Part shown: piece by piece, positions 53,501 through 60,800 of the stretch | How the letters are laid out: every line of letters begins with the position of its first letter | Numbering within the stretch: position 1 is the first letter of the stretch | DNA from: Colwellia sp. M166 | Lineage (GTDB): Bacteria > Pseudomonadota > Gammaproteobacteria > Enterobacterales > Alteromonadaceae | Length of the DNA: 64,000 nt | Assembly: GCF_024585285.1 (NCBI RefSeq) | Contig: NZ_CP040755.1 | Location: 434,001 to 498,000 of the forward strand | Direction of reading: 5' to 3' | The notes under the pieces: generated by a model | What the model was told of the DNA's origin: nothing | Databases searched by the model: none | What the model saw: only the letters and a program-made list of their open reading frames with translations | Translations under genes and position numbers: made by a program

Positions 53501-53657
53501 ATTTGCTAACGCTGAGTGGAATGATGATGGCCAAATCGTTTATAGCCCGAACAGTCGTAGCAGTATTGGACCAATTGGTTCAGATAATAGCTCATATGAT
53601 ATTGAAGGCGAAGATTCAGTTTGGTACATTAAAGTAGGTGTTAGATACACTTTCTAA
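50511..53657 (+). CDS. large TonB-dependent receptor, Oar-like
   Basis: A 1048-residue outer-membrane receptor. The signal peptide ends near AMA-A (about 27), a carboxypeptidase-regulatory-like domain follows (about 30-115, SVRGTIVGPNGQAAPNTKI and ETGAFNAGGLRVGG), then a plug (RQNPLATSLGGNDNGFSVAG, LDAIEQISIDTNPYNAKFGGFSGARINAV by motif) and a long barrel ending in VRYTF. Oar-type receptors often import oligopeptides or other large substrates; here the neighbours suggest nucleic-acid fragments or nucleosides. That substrate is inference. The barrel ends with a strong terminator. Confidence 0.87.
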   Translation: MMKNHRLSRITGAVVLALGLSTSAMAADTTSSVRGTIVGPNGQAAPNTKIMLIHQPSGTVTEVVTNETGAFNAGGLRVGGPYQIVIDSDKFQDVAKNDIFLLLGQTLRLNEQLNAAQNIETITVTGSQTSFTSNAGSSSFFGSDAIENSPSFNRDLKDILRQNPLATSLGGNDNGFSVAGSNPRFNSLNVDGVGLNDDFGLNGNGYPTQRSPISLDAIEQISIDTNPYNAKFGGFSGARINAVTKSGTNELHGGVFYEKTSDSWAGDYDTNNSKGNEVEGVKSDTWGAHLGGALIEDKLFFFANYESFEKPTVSDYGPEGSGKPLSTNLTLDEYNQIAAIASERYGIADIGGWEGNPKEVDDKILIKLDWNINDDHRAAFTFNQDESNSIRNVTDGSSTLNTSTNWYDYQQNMNSYALHLYSDWNSDLTTEFAVSYKDVESISGVATRDYGKVSIDRAIDFGPDNYRHANALETKTWRANFDAEYLVGDHKLGFGVQYERNDIFNMFAEATLGTWTFDSIDDFAAGNAELYYGNAPTNNQADTAASLVMGTYSFYVQDDWAFNSDIDVSFGLRYERIFSDDTPSFNAKFYDRYGYGNQENLDGTDIWLPRVGMTWYASDDLTVRGGFGLFSGGKPNVWISNSYSKTGINYVTNTQDYTDLTSLAVPQDIKDSLANVTPDGETNVIDSDFETPSEWRYSIGFDYNFDSELLGDNWTWSGEYIYVDKQDSLAWRDLNRQPSGEVTKDGRIIYEPFDATSPDNYDILLTNADRDGYSNVISTSLYKSWENGLDMNISYTNQDVVDGNTGTSSQAASNYKYNVYSEGRNVDALGTGNYEIEHSLKITLGYTKEFFEGYNTRVNLFFERRSGRPFGWVLGTYRKGDLGDQDYLSKYNAKTPYIPSGADDPNVAYKNGMTYADLMADYVNPAGLAGYAGGFVDKNSSKRPWLTTMDLSIQQDIPGLMKGHKGTLTFTVQNLANLINKDWGHVYSPTDGDFNKEFANAEWNDDGQIVYSPNSRSSIGPIGSDNSSYDIEGEDSVWYIKVGVRYTF

Positions 53658-53697
53658 TCAAAGATGATTAATTAGTGATCTAAACTGACACTTTTTT

Positions 53698-53727
53698 AAA
53701 ACCGCACTTTATAGTGCGGTTTTTTTT
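53698..53727 (+). terminator. terminator of the large receptor gene
   Basis: AAAACCGCACT (53698-53708) and AGTGCGGTTTT (53713-53723) form an 11-bp stem with a 4-base loop, followed by a run of T. It separates the receptor gene from cdd. Confidence 0.93.
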
Positions 53728-53843
53728 ACTCTAAATTCAATGCGTAACATCCATTTTGTTGAAGTGTTACCCGAATAAAAGTATTGAAAATCATCATTCT
53801 TAAGTTGCTTTTTACAGACTATTTTATTAGGATAAGAAATAAG

Positions 53844-53859
53844 TTGACCACTTGGTCAG
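53844..53859. promoter_or_regulatory. RutR-type operator before cdd-deoA
   Basis: TTGACCACTTGGTCAG matches the RutR consensus TTGACCA-N2-TGGTCAA at 13 of 14 defined positions. It ends 15 bp before ATG 53875 of cdd, so bound repressor would cover the start of the transcript or the promoter. Confidence 0.85.
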
Positions 53860-53874
53860 TTAAAGGGTTTGATA

Positions 53875-54294
53875 ATGTCAAATATTGAAGATAACGAAAT
53901 CTCAGCGCTTATTACTGCCGCAAAAGATGGTTTCACAAAAGCATATGCACCTTACAGTAATTTTCATGTTGGTGCCGCTGCGTTAACCGTTAATGGCAAC
54001 ATTGTCAAAGGCTGTAATGTTGAAAATGCCTCCTATGGTTTAACAGTTTGTGCCGAACGCAACTGTTTAGCACAAGGTGTGATTTCAGGCGAGCAAGCGT
54101 TTTCTGCGATAGTTATTTATACCAATCAAGAAAAGCTAACACCGCCTTGTGGTGCTTGTCGACAAGTTATTGTTGAGTTTTTAGCACCTGAGGCATTGGT
54201 GATGGCTGTTAACCATAACAACGATAGAAAGCAATGGACAGTTAATGAATTATTACCTGATGCTTTTACGCCAAAAGATTTACTTGAAAAATAA
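53875..54294 (+). CDS. cdd: cytidine deaminase (short, tetrameric type)
   Basis: About 139 residues, the length of the homotetrameric class and not the E. coli two-domain enzyme. The zinc motif is CAERNCLAQGV (Cys and catalytic Glu) and PPCGACRQVIVEF (two Cys). It also has YAPYSNFHVGAA and GCNVENASYGLTV. It deaminates cytidine and deoxycytidine to uridine and deoxyuridine. ATG 53875 is preferred to the in-frame TTG at 53869. It overlaps the RutR-type control region and is 12 bp before deoA, its partner in the pathway. Confidence 0.93.
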   Translation: MSNIEDNEISALITAAKDGFTKAYAPYSNFHVGAAALTVNGNIVKGCNVENASYGLTVCAERNCLAQGVISGEQAFSAIVIYTNQEKLTPPCGACRQVIVEFLAPEALVMAVNHNNDRKQWTVNELLPDAFTPKDLLEK

Positions 54295-54306
54295 GGATTA
54301 AAATTA

Positions 54307-55623
54307 ATGTTATTACCACAAGAAATAATTCGCACCAAACGCAATGGTGGTTCACTCTCCCAAGAACAAATACAATATTTTGTTGATGGTTTAGTAACAT
54401 TAAATTTTAATGATGCTCAAGCAGGTTCGATGGCAATGGCTATTTTTCTAAAAGGCATGGAAACGCGTGAAATTATTGATTTTACCATGGCGATGAAAAA
54501 TTCAGGTGATGTGCTATCTTGGCCAGAATTAGACGGCCCAGTGGTTGATAAACATTCAACGGGTGGAGTTGGTGACAAAGTTAGCTTTATGTTAGCAGCC
54601 ATTGTTTCAGCCTGTGGTGCTTATGTACCTATGATCTCAGGTCGTGGTTTAGGCCATACCGGTGGTACATCTGATAAGTTAGAAAGTATCGCTGGCTTTA
54701 ATGTGCAACCCAGTATTGGTGAATTTAAGCGTATCGTGAAAGATTTAGGTATGGCGATTATTTCTCAAACCGATAACTTAGCCCCCGCAGATAAACGCCT
54801 TTATGGTATTCGCGACATTACCGCAACGGTTGAATCTATTCCGTTGATCACCGCGTCTATTTTGTCTAAAAAATTAGCCGCAGGACTTGATTCATTAGTT
54901 ATGGATGTCAAAGTGGGTAATGGCGCTATGATGTCAAATATTGATGATGCTAGGGCATTAGCACAAAGCATCGTTAGTGTTGCAAATGGTGCCGGTGTAC
55001 CGACACAAGCCATTATTACAGATATGAACCAAGTGCTTGGCGCTACAGCAGGTAATGCCTTAGAGATGGCTGAAACGGTGAAGTATTTAAATGGCAGCTT
55101 GCGAGAACCTCGTTTACATGCGGTTGTGGTTTCACTCGCTAAAGCTATGCTGGTGAGTGCAAAAGTCGCGGCAAATGAAGATGAAGCATTGAAAAAAATC
55201 AATAACGTTTTAGCTTCAGGCGCTGCAGCAGAGCTTTTTGGTAAGATGATCCATGCGCTAGGTGGGCCAAGTGATTTTATGGAAGATCCATGGCGTTCAA
55301 TGCAGCGTGGCGATGTTATCGTTGATGTCCTTGCACAAGAGCATGGCTATATTAACGGTATGCAAACCCGTGATATTGGTATGGCCGTTGTCGGCTTAAA
55401 AGGTGGACGAACTGCTAATGGTCAACAAATAGATCACAGTGTTGGTTTCGATCGCATTTTACCAACAGGCACCCGGGTTAATCGTGGTGATATTGTGGCA
55501 CGTGTCCATGCTAGAGACAAAACTTCGGCATTAAATGCCGGTCAACAATACCTTAGCGCACTTGCAATTAGTGAACAACAAAGTGAAGAGCCGCCAGTTA
55601 TTTATCAAACCATTTCAGCTTAG
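54307..55623 (+). CDS. deoA: thymidine phosphorylase
   Basis: A 438-residue pyrimidine nucleoside phosphorylase with the phosphate-binding motif VDKHSTGGVGDKVSFMLAAI, SGRGLGHTGGTSDKLESI, and LPTGTRVNRGDIVARVHA near the end. It splits thymidine or deoxyuridine to base and deoxyribose 1-phosphate. It forms an operon with cdd (12 bp apart) behind the RutR-type operator. The base it releases (thymine, uracil) is a likely inducer of the RutR-like repressor, giving a feed-forward loop; this is inference. It ends at a terminator. Confidence 0.95.
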   Translation: MLLPQEIIRTKRNGGSLSQEQIQYFVDGLVTLNFNDAQAGSMAMAIFLKGMETREIIDFTMAMKNSGDVLSWPELDGPVVDKHSTGGVGDKVSFMLAAIVSACGAYVPMISGRGLGHTGGTSDKLESIAGFNVQPSIGEFKRIVKDLGMAIISQTDNLAPADKRLYGIRDITATVESIPLITASILSKKLAAGLDSLVMDVKVGNGAMMSNIDDARALAQSIVSVANGAGVPTQAIITDMNQVLGATAGNALEMAETVKYLNGSLREPRLHAVVVSLAKAMLVSAKVAANEDEALKKINNVLASGAAAELFGKMIHALGGPSDFMEDPWRSMQRGDVIVDVLAQEHGYINGMQTRDIGMAVVGLKGGRTANGQQIDHSVGFDRILPTGTRVNRGDIVARVHARDKTSALNAGQQYLSALAISEQQSEEPPVIYQTISA

Positions 55624-55656
55624 GTTTTAATAACTAGGCGTGAACAGTACGATACA

Positions 55657-55686
55657 AAAAAAGGAATATTATAGTATTCCTTTTTT
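55657..55686. terminator. bidirectional terminator between deoA and tdk
   Basis: AAAAAAGGAATA (55657-55668) and TATTCCTTTTTT (55675-55686) form a 12-bp stem with a 6-base loop, flanked by A and T runs, between convergent genes. Confidence 0.88.
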
Positions 55687-55738
55687 ATTTATCACACGTT
55701 ATTAAAAATTCACTCGTTGTACTTAAATTTATTTAGTG

Positions 55739-56317
55739 CTAATTCCAAACCAGCGCTTTAAAGTGCTTGCGGCATAATGACTCATAACGCTCGTTACCGC
55801 CGACTTCGATTTGTTCGCCACCTTTAACGGCATTGCCATGCTCATCACAGCGCATAACAAAGTTGGCTTTTTTGCCACAATGACAAATGGTTTTTAATTC
55901 GACTAATTTATCGGCCCAAGCGAGCAGGGCAGCACTACCACCAAAGGTTTCACCGAGAAAATCTGTTCTAATACCATAAGCCAGTACGGGAATTTTTAAT
56001 TCATCGACAATATCAGTTAACTGCCTAACTTGCTCTTTAGTTAAAAACTGAGCTTCGTCAATCAGTATACAAGCGATTTTTCCGTCTTTAACTTGTTGTG
56101 TTACTTCATTAAAAATATTGGTGTTGTCATCAAATAGGTGTGCATCAGCATCGATACCCAATCGGGATGATACTTTACCTTTAGCAAACCTATCGTCAAT
56201 ATGTGCGGTAAACAACAACGTTTCTAAACCGCGTTCACGATAGTTATATGAAGACTGTAATAAATGGGTCGATTTACCGGCATTCATGGTGGAATAATAA
56301 AAATATAATTGTGCCAT
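55739..56317 (-). CDS. tdk: thymidine kinase (type II)
   Basis: A 192-residue cytoplasmic kinase with the P loop [19 protein letters not shown], the Walker B DEAQFL segment ([15 protein letters not shown]), [12 protein letters not shown], and a zinc site ([15 protein letters not shown] with a later Cys in SLCRKHF). It phosphorylates thymidine and deoxyuridine for salvage, competing with DeoA for the same substrate. It is 48 bp downstream of deoC on the same strand and probably shares its transcript. Confidence 0.95.
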   Translation of the reverse strand: MAQLYFYYSTMNAGKSTHLLQSSYNYRERGLETLLFTAHIDDRFAKGKVSSRLGIDADAHLFDDNTNIFNEVTQQVKDGKIACILIDEAQFLTKEQVRQLTDIVDELKIPVLAYGIRTDFLGETFGGSAALLAWADKLVELKTICHCGKKANFVMRCDEHGNAVKGGEQIEVGGNERYESLCRKHFKALVWN

Positions 56318-56365
56318 CGCTAATTTTATACCCTAGTTATAGTTACTGGAAACCGTTGATTTTGA

Positions 56366-57139
56366 TTAATAGCTTGTTGGATCTGCGGTTTTATTTGTTG
56401 CACCTAAGGTGTTTAATAAGTTTGTTAGTAGGCTACTGGCACCAAACCTAAAATTGGCTTTAGTCGCCCAATCAATGCCTAAGATATCACTTGCTAAATC
56501 AAGATAAACCTTGGCGTCTTCAGCGTTTTTAACACCACCAGCGGGTTTAAAACCAATATTAGTGTTTTTATCTTTAATAACTTTCAACATTAATTCAGCA
56601 GATTTTGGCGTTGCATTTACCGCCACTTTACCGGTTGAGGTTTTGATGAAATCTGCACCTGCGGCAATACAAATTTCACTGGCTTGGGTGATCAGTTGAT
56701 CAGTTTTAAGTTCACCCGTTTCAATAATAACTTTTAGTTGTACGCTATTTCCACAGGCTTGTTTGCAGGCCTTTACTAATTCAAAGCCAACTTCTTCATT
56801 ACCATTGATTAAGGCTTTATAAGGGAATACCACATCAACTTCATCAGCGCCGTAAGCAACAGCCGCTTTGGTTTCGGCAACGGCAATATCGATGTCATCG
56901 TTACCGTGAGGAAAGTTCGTGACGGTAGCAATCTTTATCTCAGGCGTACCTTGTGCAGCCAAGGTTTTTTTCGCTAGCGGTACGAAACGCGGAAAAATAC
57001 AGATAGCAGCGGTATTACCGCAAGGTGATTTAGCATTTGAGCACAGTTGAATGATGTCTTCGGCACTTTCAGTGTCGGTTAAGCTGGTTAAGTCCATCAT
57101 ATGAAGTGCACGTTGTGCGTAGTTTTCTAAGGTACTCAT
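56366..57139 (-). CDS. deoC: deoxyribose-phosphate aldolase
   Basis: A 257-residue class I aldolase. Schiff-base lysine lies in [20 protein letters not shown], with [28 protein letters not shown] and [13 protein letters not shown]. It cleaves deoxyribose 5-phosphate to glyceraldehyde 3-phosphate and acetaldehyde, the last step of deoxynucleoside breakdown. The length and N-terminus follow the E. coli DeoC subgroup. It is separated from nupC upstream by a hairpin at 57188-57210, and followed by tdk. Confidence 0.95.
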   Translation of the reverse strand: MSTLENYAQRALHMMDLTSLTDTESAEDIIQLCSNAKSPCGNTAAICIFPRFVPLAKKTLAAQGTPEIKIATVTNFPHGNDDIDIAVAETKAAVAYGADEVDVVFPYKALINGNEEVGFELVKACKQACGNSVQLKVIIETGELKTDQLITQASEICIAAGADFIKTSTGKVAVNATPKSAELMLKVIKDKNTNIGFKPAGGVKNAEDAKVYLDLASDILGIDWATKANFRFGASSLLTNLLNTLGATNKTADPTSY

Positions 57140-57187
57140 GATATGCCTCGTAAATTTAAAAATGCTATTTAAAAAAATTTAAAAAAT

Positions 57188-57210
57188 AGCCCAGTGCGGA
57201 TGACTAGGCT
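57188..57210 (-). terminator. terminator after the nucleoside transporter gene
   Basis: AGCCCAGT (57189-57196 region) pairs with ACTAGGCT (57203-57210 region) with one mismatch. On the minus strand the hairpin is followed by ATTTTTT. It suggests that deoC has its own promoter. Confidence 0.65.
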
Positions 57211-57236
57211 TTTAGATAGTTAGAATGAGCTTTGCG

Positions 57237-58478
57237 TTACAAGCTAACAAATACGCCAGCAATAGCGGCACTCATTAAGTTGGCCATAGTTGCAGCCATC
57301 ATAGCTTTCATACCCAAACGTGCAATATCAGGGCGACGATTAGGGGCCATTGAGCCGATACCGCCCAGTAAAATTGCTATTGAAGATAAGTTAGCAAAAC
57401 CACACAAAGCAAAGGTGATAATAGCTTGTGTCGCAGGAGATAAGGTATCTTTTATTTCAACAAAGTTGACATAGGCAAAGAATTCATTGACGACAATTTT
57501 TTGGCCAATAAAGCTGCCGGCTTGCAACATTTCTTCAAAAGGTACGCCAATAAGAAAGGCAAAAGGAGCAAAAATGTAGCCAAGCATCCATTCGATAGTG
57601 ATGCCTTCATAGCCCAATAAATTACCCACGCCGGACACCATCGAATTGAGTAAAGCGATAATGGCGATAAAAGCGAGTAGCATAGCACCCACATTAACTG
57701 CCAATTTTAAACCTGATGCAGCACCTGTAGCGGCAGCGTCAATCACATTAGCAGGCTTGTCACCTTGCTCCATTTCTACATCAGTGTAGTCATCATTAAT
57801 TGTTTCAGTTTCAGGTAGTAGTAACTTTGCCATTAACAAGCCACCTGGTGCAGCCATAAATGATGCGGCAATTAAGTACTCAAGTTTCACACCTAAACCT
57901 GCATAGCCGGCAAGTATTGAACCTGCTACGGATGCTAAGCCACCCACCATAATGGCAAAAAGTTCAGATTGACTCATTTTTGCAATATAAGGACGAATAA
58001 CTAACGGAGCTTCTGTTTGACCAACAAAGATATTAGCCGTTGCTGATAGGGACTCAGGTTTTGAGGTTTTTAATAACTTTTGTAAGCCACCACCAATAAT
58101 CCTCACAACCCACTGCATTATGCCTAAATAATAAAGCACAGCAATAAGGGATGAAAAGAAAATAATCACCGGTAAAACTCGGATAGCAAAAACGAAACCC
58201 ACACCATTTTCAAACATGGCATCAGTACCTAAACCACCAAATAAGAAGTTAATACCAGCTTGTGCACTGTCAATAACCTGTTGAACACCATTGGTTACTG
58301 AGCCCAATACATCTTTACCAAAAGGCACATAAAGTACAAATGCACCCAGTAAAATTTGTAGTGAAAATGCAAACCCTACGGTTCGCCAATTTATTGCTTT
58401 GCGATCTTTTGATAGAAAGAACGCCAATGCTAATAGCGCGAAAATGCCAATGACACCTCGAAGTGCACCTAATTCCAT
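57237..58478 (-). CDS. nupC: CNT-family nucleoside transporter (NupC-like)
   Basis: A 413-residue inner-membrane carrier of the concentrative nucleoside transporter family. It has the GVGFVFAIRVLPVIIFFSSL helix, GQTEAPLVIRPYIAKMSQSELF, the ASFMAAPGGLLMAKLLLPETE motif, and an ALCGFANLSSIAILLGGIG motif near the end, all typical of NupC/NupX relatives. It imports nucleosides with protons or sodium. It lies between udk and deoC on the minus strand, completing the import step of the locus. Fine substrate preference is not visible. Confidence 0.92.
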   Translation of the reverse strand: MELGALRGVIGIFALLALAFFLSKDRKAINWRTVGFAFSLQILLGAFVLYVPFGKDVLGSVTNGVQQVIDSAQAGINFLFGGLGTDAMFENGVGFVFAIRVLPVIIFFSSLIAVLYYLGIMQWVVRIIGGGLQKLLKTSKPESLSATANIFVGQTEAPLVIRPYIAKMSQSELFAIMVGGLASVAGSILAGYAGLGVKLEYLIAASFMAAPGGLLMAKLLLPETETINDDYTDVEMEQGDKPANVIDAAATGAASGLKLAVNVGAMLLAFIAIIALLNSMVSGVGNLLGYEGITIEWMLGYIFAPFAFLIGVPFEEMLQAGSFIGQKIVVNEFFAYVNFVEIKDTLSPATQAIITFALCGFANLSSIAILLGGIGSMAPNRRPDIARLGMKAMMAATMANLMSAAIAGVFVSL

Positions 58479-58561
58479 ATTTACCTCATAATTTACTTGT
58501 TATCGTTATTATTTTTATTATCTTGATTTAGTTATATATTTAGCTCTATTTTTGATTAGCA

Positions 58562-59236
58562 CTAAACACGTCTGTGCATTAGTTGACGAATTTTTGCTTT
58601 TAACATCTCAATGGCCATTCTGTTCTTACCACCACGCGTTACTACAATATCAGCGAATGCTTTATTGGGTTCAATGTATTGGTGATACATAGGTCTAACG
58701 GTAGTTAAATATTGTTCGGTAATTGACTCGACGCTACGAGAGCGCTCTATTGTGTCGCGATTAATTCTGCGGACAAGGCAAATATCGAGCGGAGTATCGA
58801 TATAAATTTTAATATCGAATTTATCGCGTAATTCTTTATTCGAAAATAATAGAATGCCTTCAACCAAAATTATCGGTGTCGGTGATAAATGTTGGGTCTC
58901 ATTCAAACGGGTATGGGTTTTGTAACAGTAAGTGGGAATGTCGACTTCATTACCCGCGCTTAATTGCGTTAAATGCTCTGATAACAAACTATGTTCAAAT
59001 GCACTCGGGTGATCGTAATTGGTTTTAATGCGTTCTTCCATCGATAGATGGGATTGACTCTTGTAGTATGAATCTTCTTTGATAATGACAATACCGCTTG
59101 CCCCAAGTTCAGGTAGCAGTTCGTCATAAATAGTTTGCGCAAAAAGTGATTTGCCAGATGCAGAAGCACCGGTTACCGCAATAATCGTCGGTTTATTGGT
59201 TTGCAAAACAGAGAGCCTTAAAAATATGATTAACAA
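58562..59236 (-). CDS. udk: uridine kinase
   Basis: About 214-224 residues. The P loop is IIAVTGASASGKSLFAQ. The family motifs EDSYYKSQSHLSMEERIKTNYDHPSAFEHSLL, PTYCYKTHTRLN and VEGILLFSNKELRD are present. It phosphorylates uridine and cytidine. The open frame starts at TTG 59236, but a TTG at 59206 (LQTNKPT) gives a length closer to other Udk proteins; both lack a strong ribosome binding site. It is divergent from deoB, and the RutR-type site between them may control both. Confidence 0.9.
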   Translation of the reverse strand: MLIIFLRLSVLQTNKPTIIAVTGASASGKSLFAQTIYDELLPELGASGIVIIKEDSYYKSQSHLSMEERIKTNYDHPSAFEHSLLSEHLTQLSAGNEVDIPTYCYKTHTRLNETQHLSPTPIILVEGILLFSNKELRDKFDIKIYIDTPLDICLVRRINRDTIERSRSVESITEQYLTTVRPMYHQYIEPNKAFADIVVTRGGKNRMAIEMLKAKIRQLMHRRV

Positions 59237-59392
59237 AAGGGTTAGATAATTATTATAGCGACATTATCGCGCTCATATTATGGACTAATTAATCTGAAAT
59301 TCATTAAAATTTAGACAAAATGACTTTATCTACCTTAAATATTTACAAAATATCAGTTGTCTATAATTAATTGCTTGGTAAAGTACCACATG

Positions 59393-59408
59393 TTGACCAT
59401 TTGGTCAT
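59393..59408. promoter_or_regulatory. RutR-type operator between udk and deoB
   Basis: TTGACCATTTGGTCAT matches TTGACCA-N2-TGGTCAA at 13 of 14 defined positions. It lies about 75 bp before deoB and about 157 bp before udk, so it could control either or both directions. Confidence 0.85.
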
Positions 59409-59483
59409 GAAATTTATCATTATAAACGAGGATAAATTTGAAAAATTTGTTAAAATGCATTGATATAAATACAGGATATAAAA

Positions 59484-60695
59484 ATGGCAAGAGTAATAGT
59501 TTTAGTAATCGACGGTTTTGGCATTGGCCACGCACCTGATGCAGCAGACTTTGGCGATATCAGTGCCAATACTTTTGCTAATTTGGCAAAACATTTCTAT
59601 CAGCATGAAAAACGTGAAATTAATTTAACTAATTTGGCGAAAATGGGCTTAGTACAAGCGGCATTTGAAGCGGGTAAGGCAAGTTTTCCGATTGTAAATC
59701 AAGCACCAGAGCAAGGTGCCTATGGCTATGCTGCTGAAATTAGCACAGGTAAAGATACACCAAGTGGCCATTGGGAAATGATGGGCGTACCGGTACTTTT
59801 TGATTGGGGCTACTTTCCAAAACAGGGTAATGCTTTCCCAGCGTCGTTGATTGAAAAAATTAATCAAGCAACAGGCTTCGACGGTATTCTCGGTAATTGC
59901 CATGCCTCAGGTACGGATATTATCAATAAGCTTGGCCAAGAGCACATTAAAACCGGTTTACCTATTTGTTATACCTCTGCTGATAGTGTTTTTCAGGTTG
60001 CTGCTCATGAAGAACATTTCGGCTTAGATAATCTTTATAAATATTGTGAAACTGTACGAGAATTGCTTGGCGACATGAATATCGGTCGGGTTATTGCAAG
60101 ACCTTTTATTGGTGAAAGTCCTGAAGACTTTACCCGTACTGGCAATCGTCGTGACTATTCTATTTTACCTCCAGCACCAACAGTATTAGACTTTTTTACG
60201 CAAGCGGGCGGTCATGTCATTAGTGTCGGTAAAATTGCTGACATCTATGCGCATCAAGGTATCAGTGAGAAAACCAAAGCGACGGGCATAGATGCGTTAT
60301 TGGATGCAACGATTTCACATATTAATAGCGCACAAGATAATAGTCTTATATTTACTAACTTGGTGAACTTTGACCAAGATTACGGACATCGTCGTGACCC
60401 GGTGGGCTATGCATTAGCATTAGAGAATTTCGACCAACGCTTACCTGAAGTTGTTGCCGCAATGAATGACGATGACGTTTTGTTCTTAACCGCTGATCAT
60501 GGCTGTGATCCAACTTGGCATGGTAATGATCATACAAGAGAATATGTACCCGTTGTTGCGTTTCATAAACAGGCGCGTTCTGTTAATATTGGCGAACGAA
60601 ATACCTTCGCAGATATCGGTCAAACTATTGCAGATTTATTTGAACTGGAAAAAATGCCTTACGGCACCAGCTTCCTTAAAGATCTTGACCTATAA
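59484..60695 (+). CDS. deoB: phosphopentomutase
   Basis: A 403-residue enzyme of the alkaline phosphatase superfamily. The N-terminal metal site reads VLVIDGFGIGHAPDAADFGD, followed by KDTPSGHWEMMGVP with the phosphorylated threonine, and the C-terminal site FLTADHGCDPTWHGNDHTRE. It converts deoxyribose 1-phosphate to the 5-phosphate, linking DeoA and DeoC. ATG 59484 follows AGGATATAAAA. It sits behind a RutR-type operator, and a TonB receptor gene follows within about 105 bp without an obvious terminator. Confidence 0.95.
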   Translation: MARVIVLVIDGFGIGHAPDAADFGDISANTFANLAKHFYQHEKREINLTNLAKMGLVQAAFEAGKASFPIVNQAPEQGAYGYAAEISTGKDTPSGHWEMMGVPVLFDWGYFPKQGNAFPASLIEKINQATGFDGILGNCHASGTDIINKLGQEHIKTGLPICYTSADSVFQVAAHEEHFGLDNLYKYCETVRELLGDMNIGRVIARPFIGESPEDFTRTGNRRDYSILPPAPTVLDFFTQAGGHVISVGKIADIYAHQGISEKTKATGIDALLDATISHINSAQDNSLIFTNLVNFDQDYGHRRDPVGYALALENFDQRLPEVVAAMNDDDVLFLTADHGCDPTWHGNDHTREYVPVVAFHKQARSVNIGERNTFADIGQTIADLFELEKMPYGTSFLKDLDL

Positions 60696-60800
60696 AGAGA
60701 AAAACAACCAACAAATTAATGTAAGGCATAAATGTGCATTAATTTAATGAAGTTAAACAGTTTCAACACAAAACATAAACAGTTCTTGGGAGAGTACTTA

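Noticed and set aside
54801..55202. 133-codon open frame antisense to deoA
   Set aside because: Shadow of the conserved thymidine phosphorylase frame; no family resemblance.
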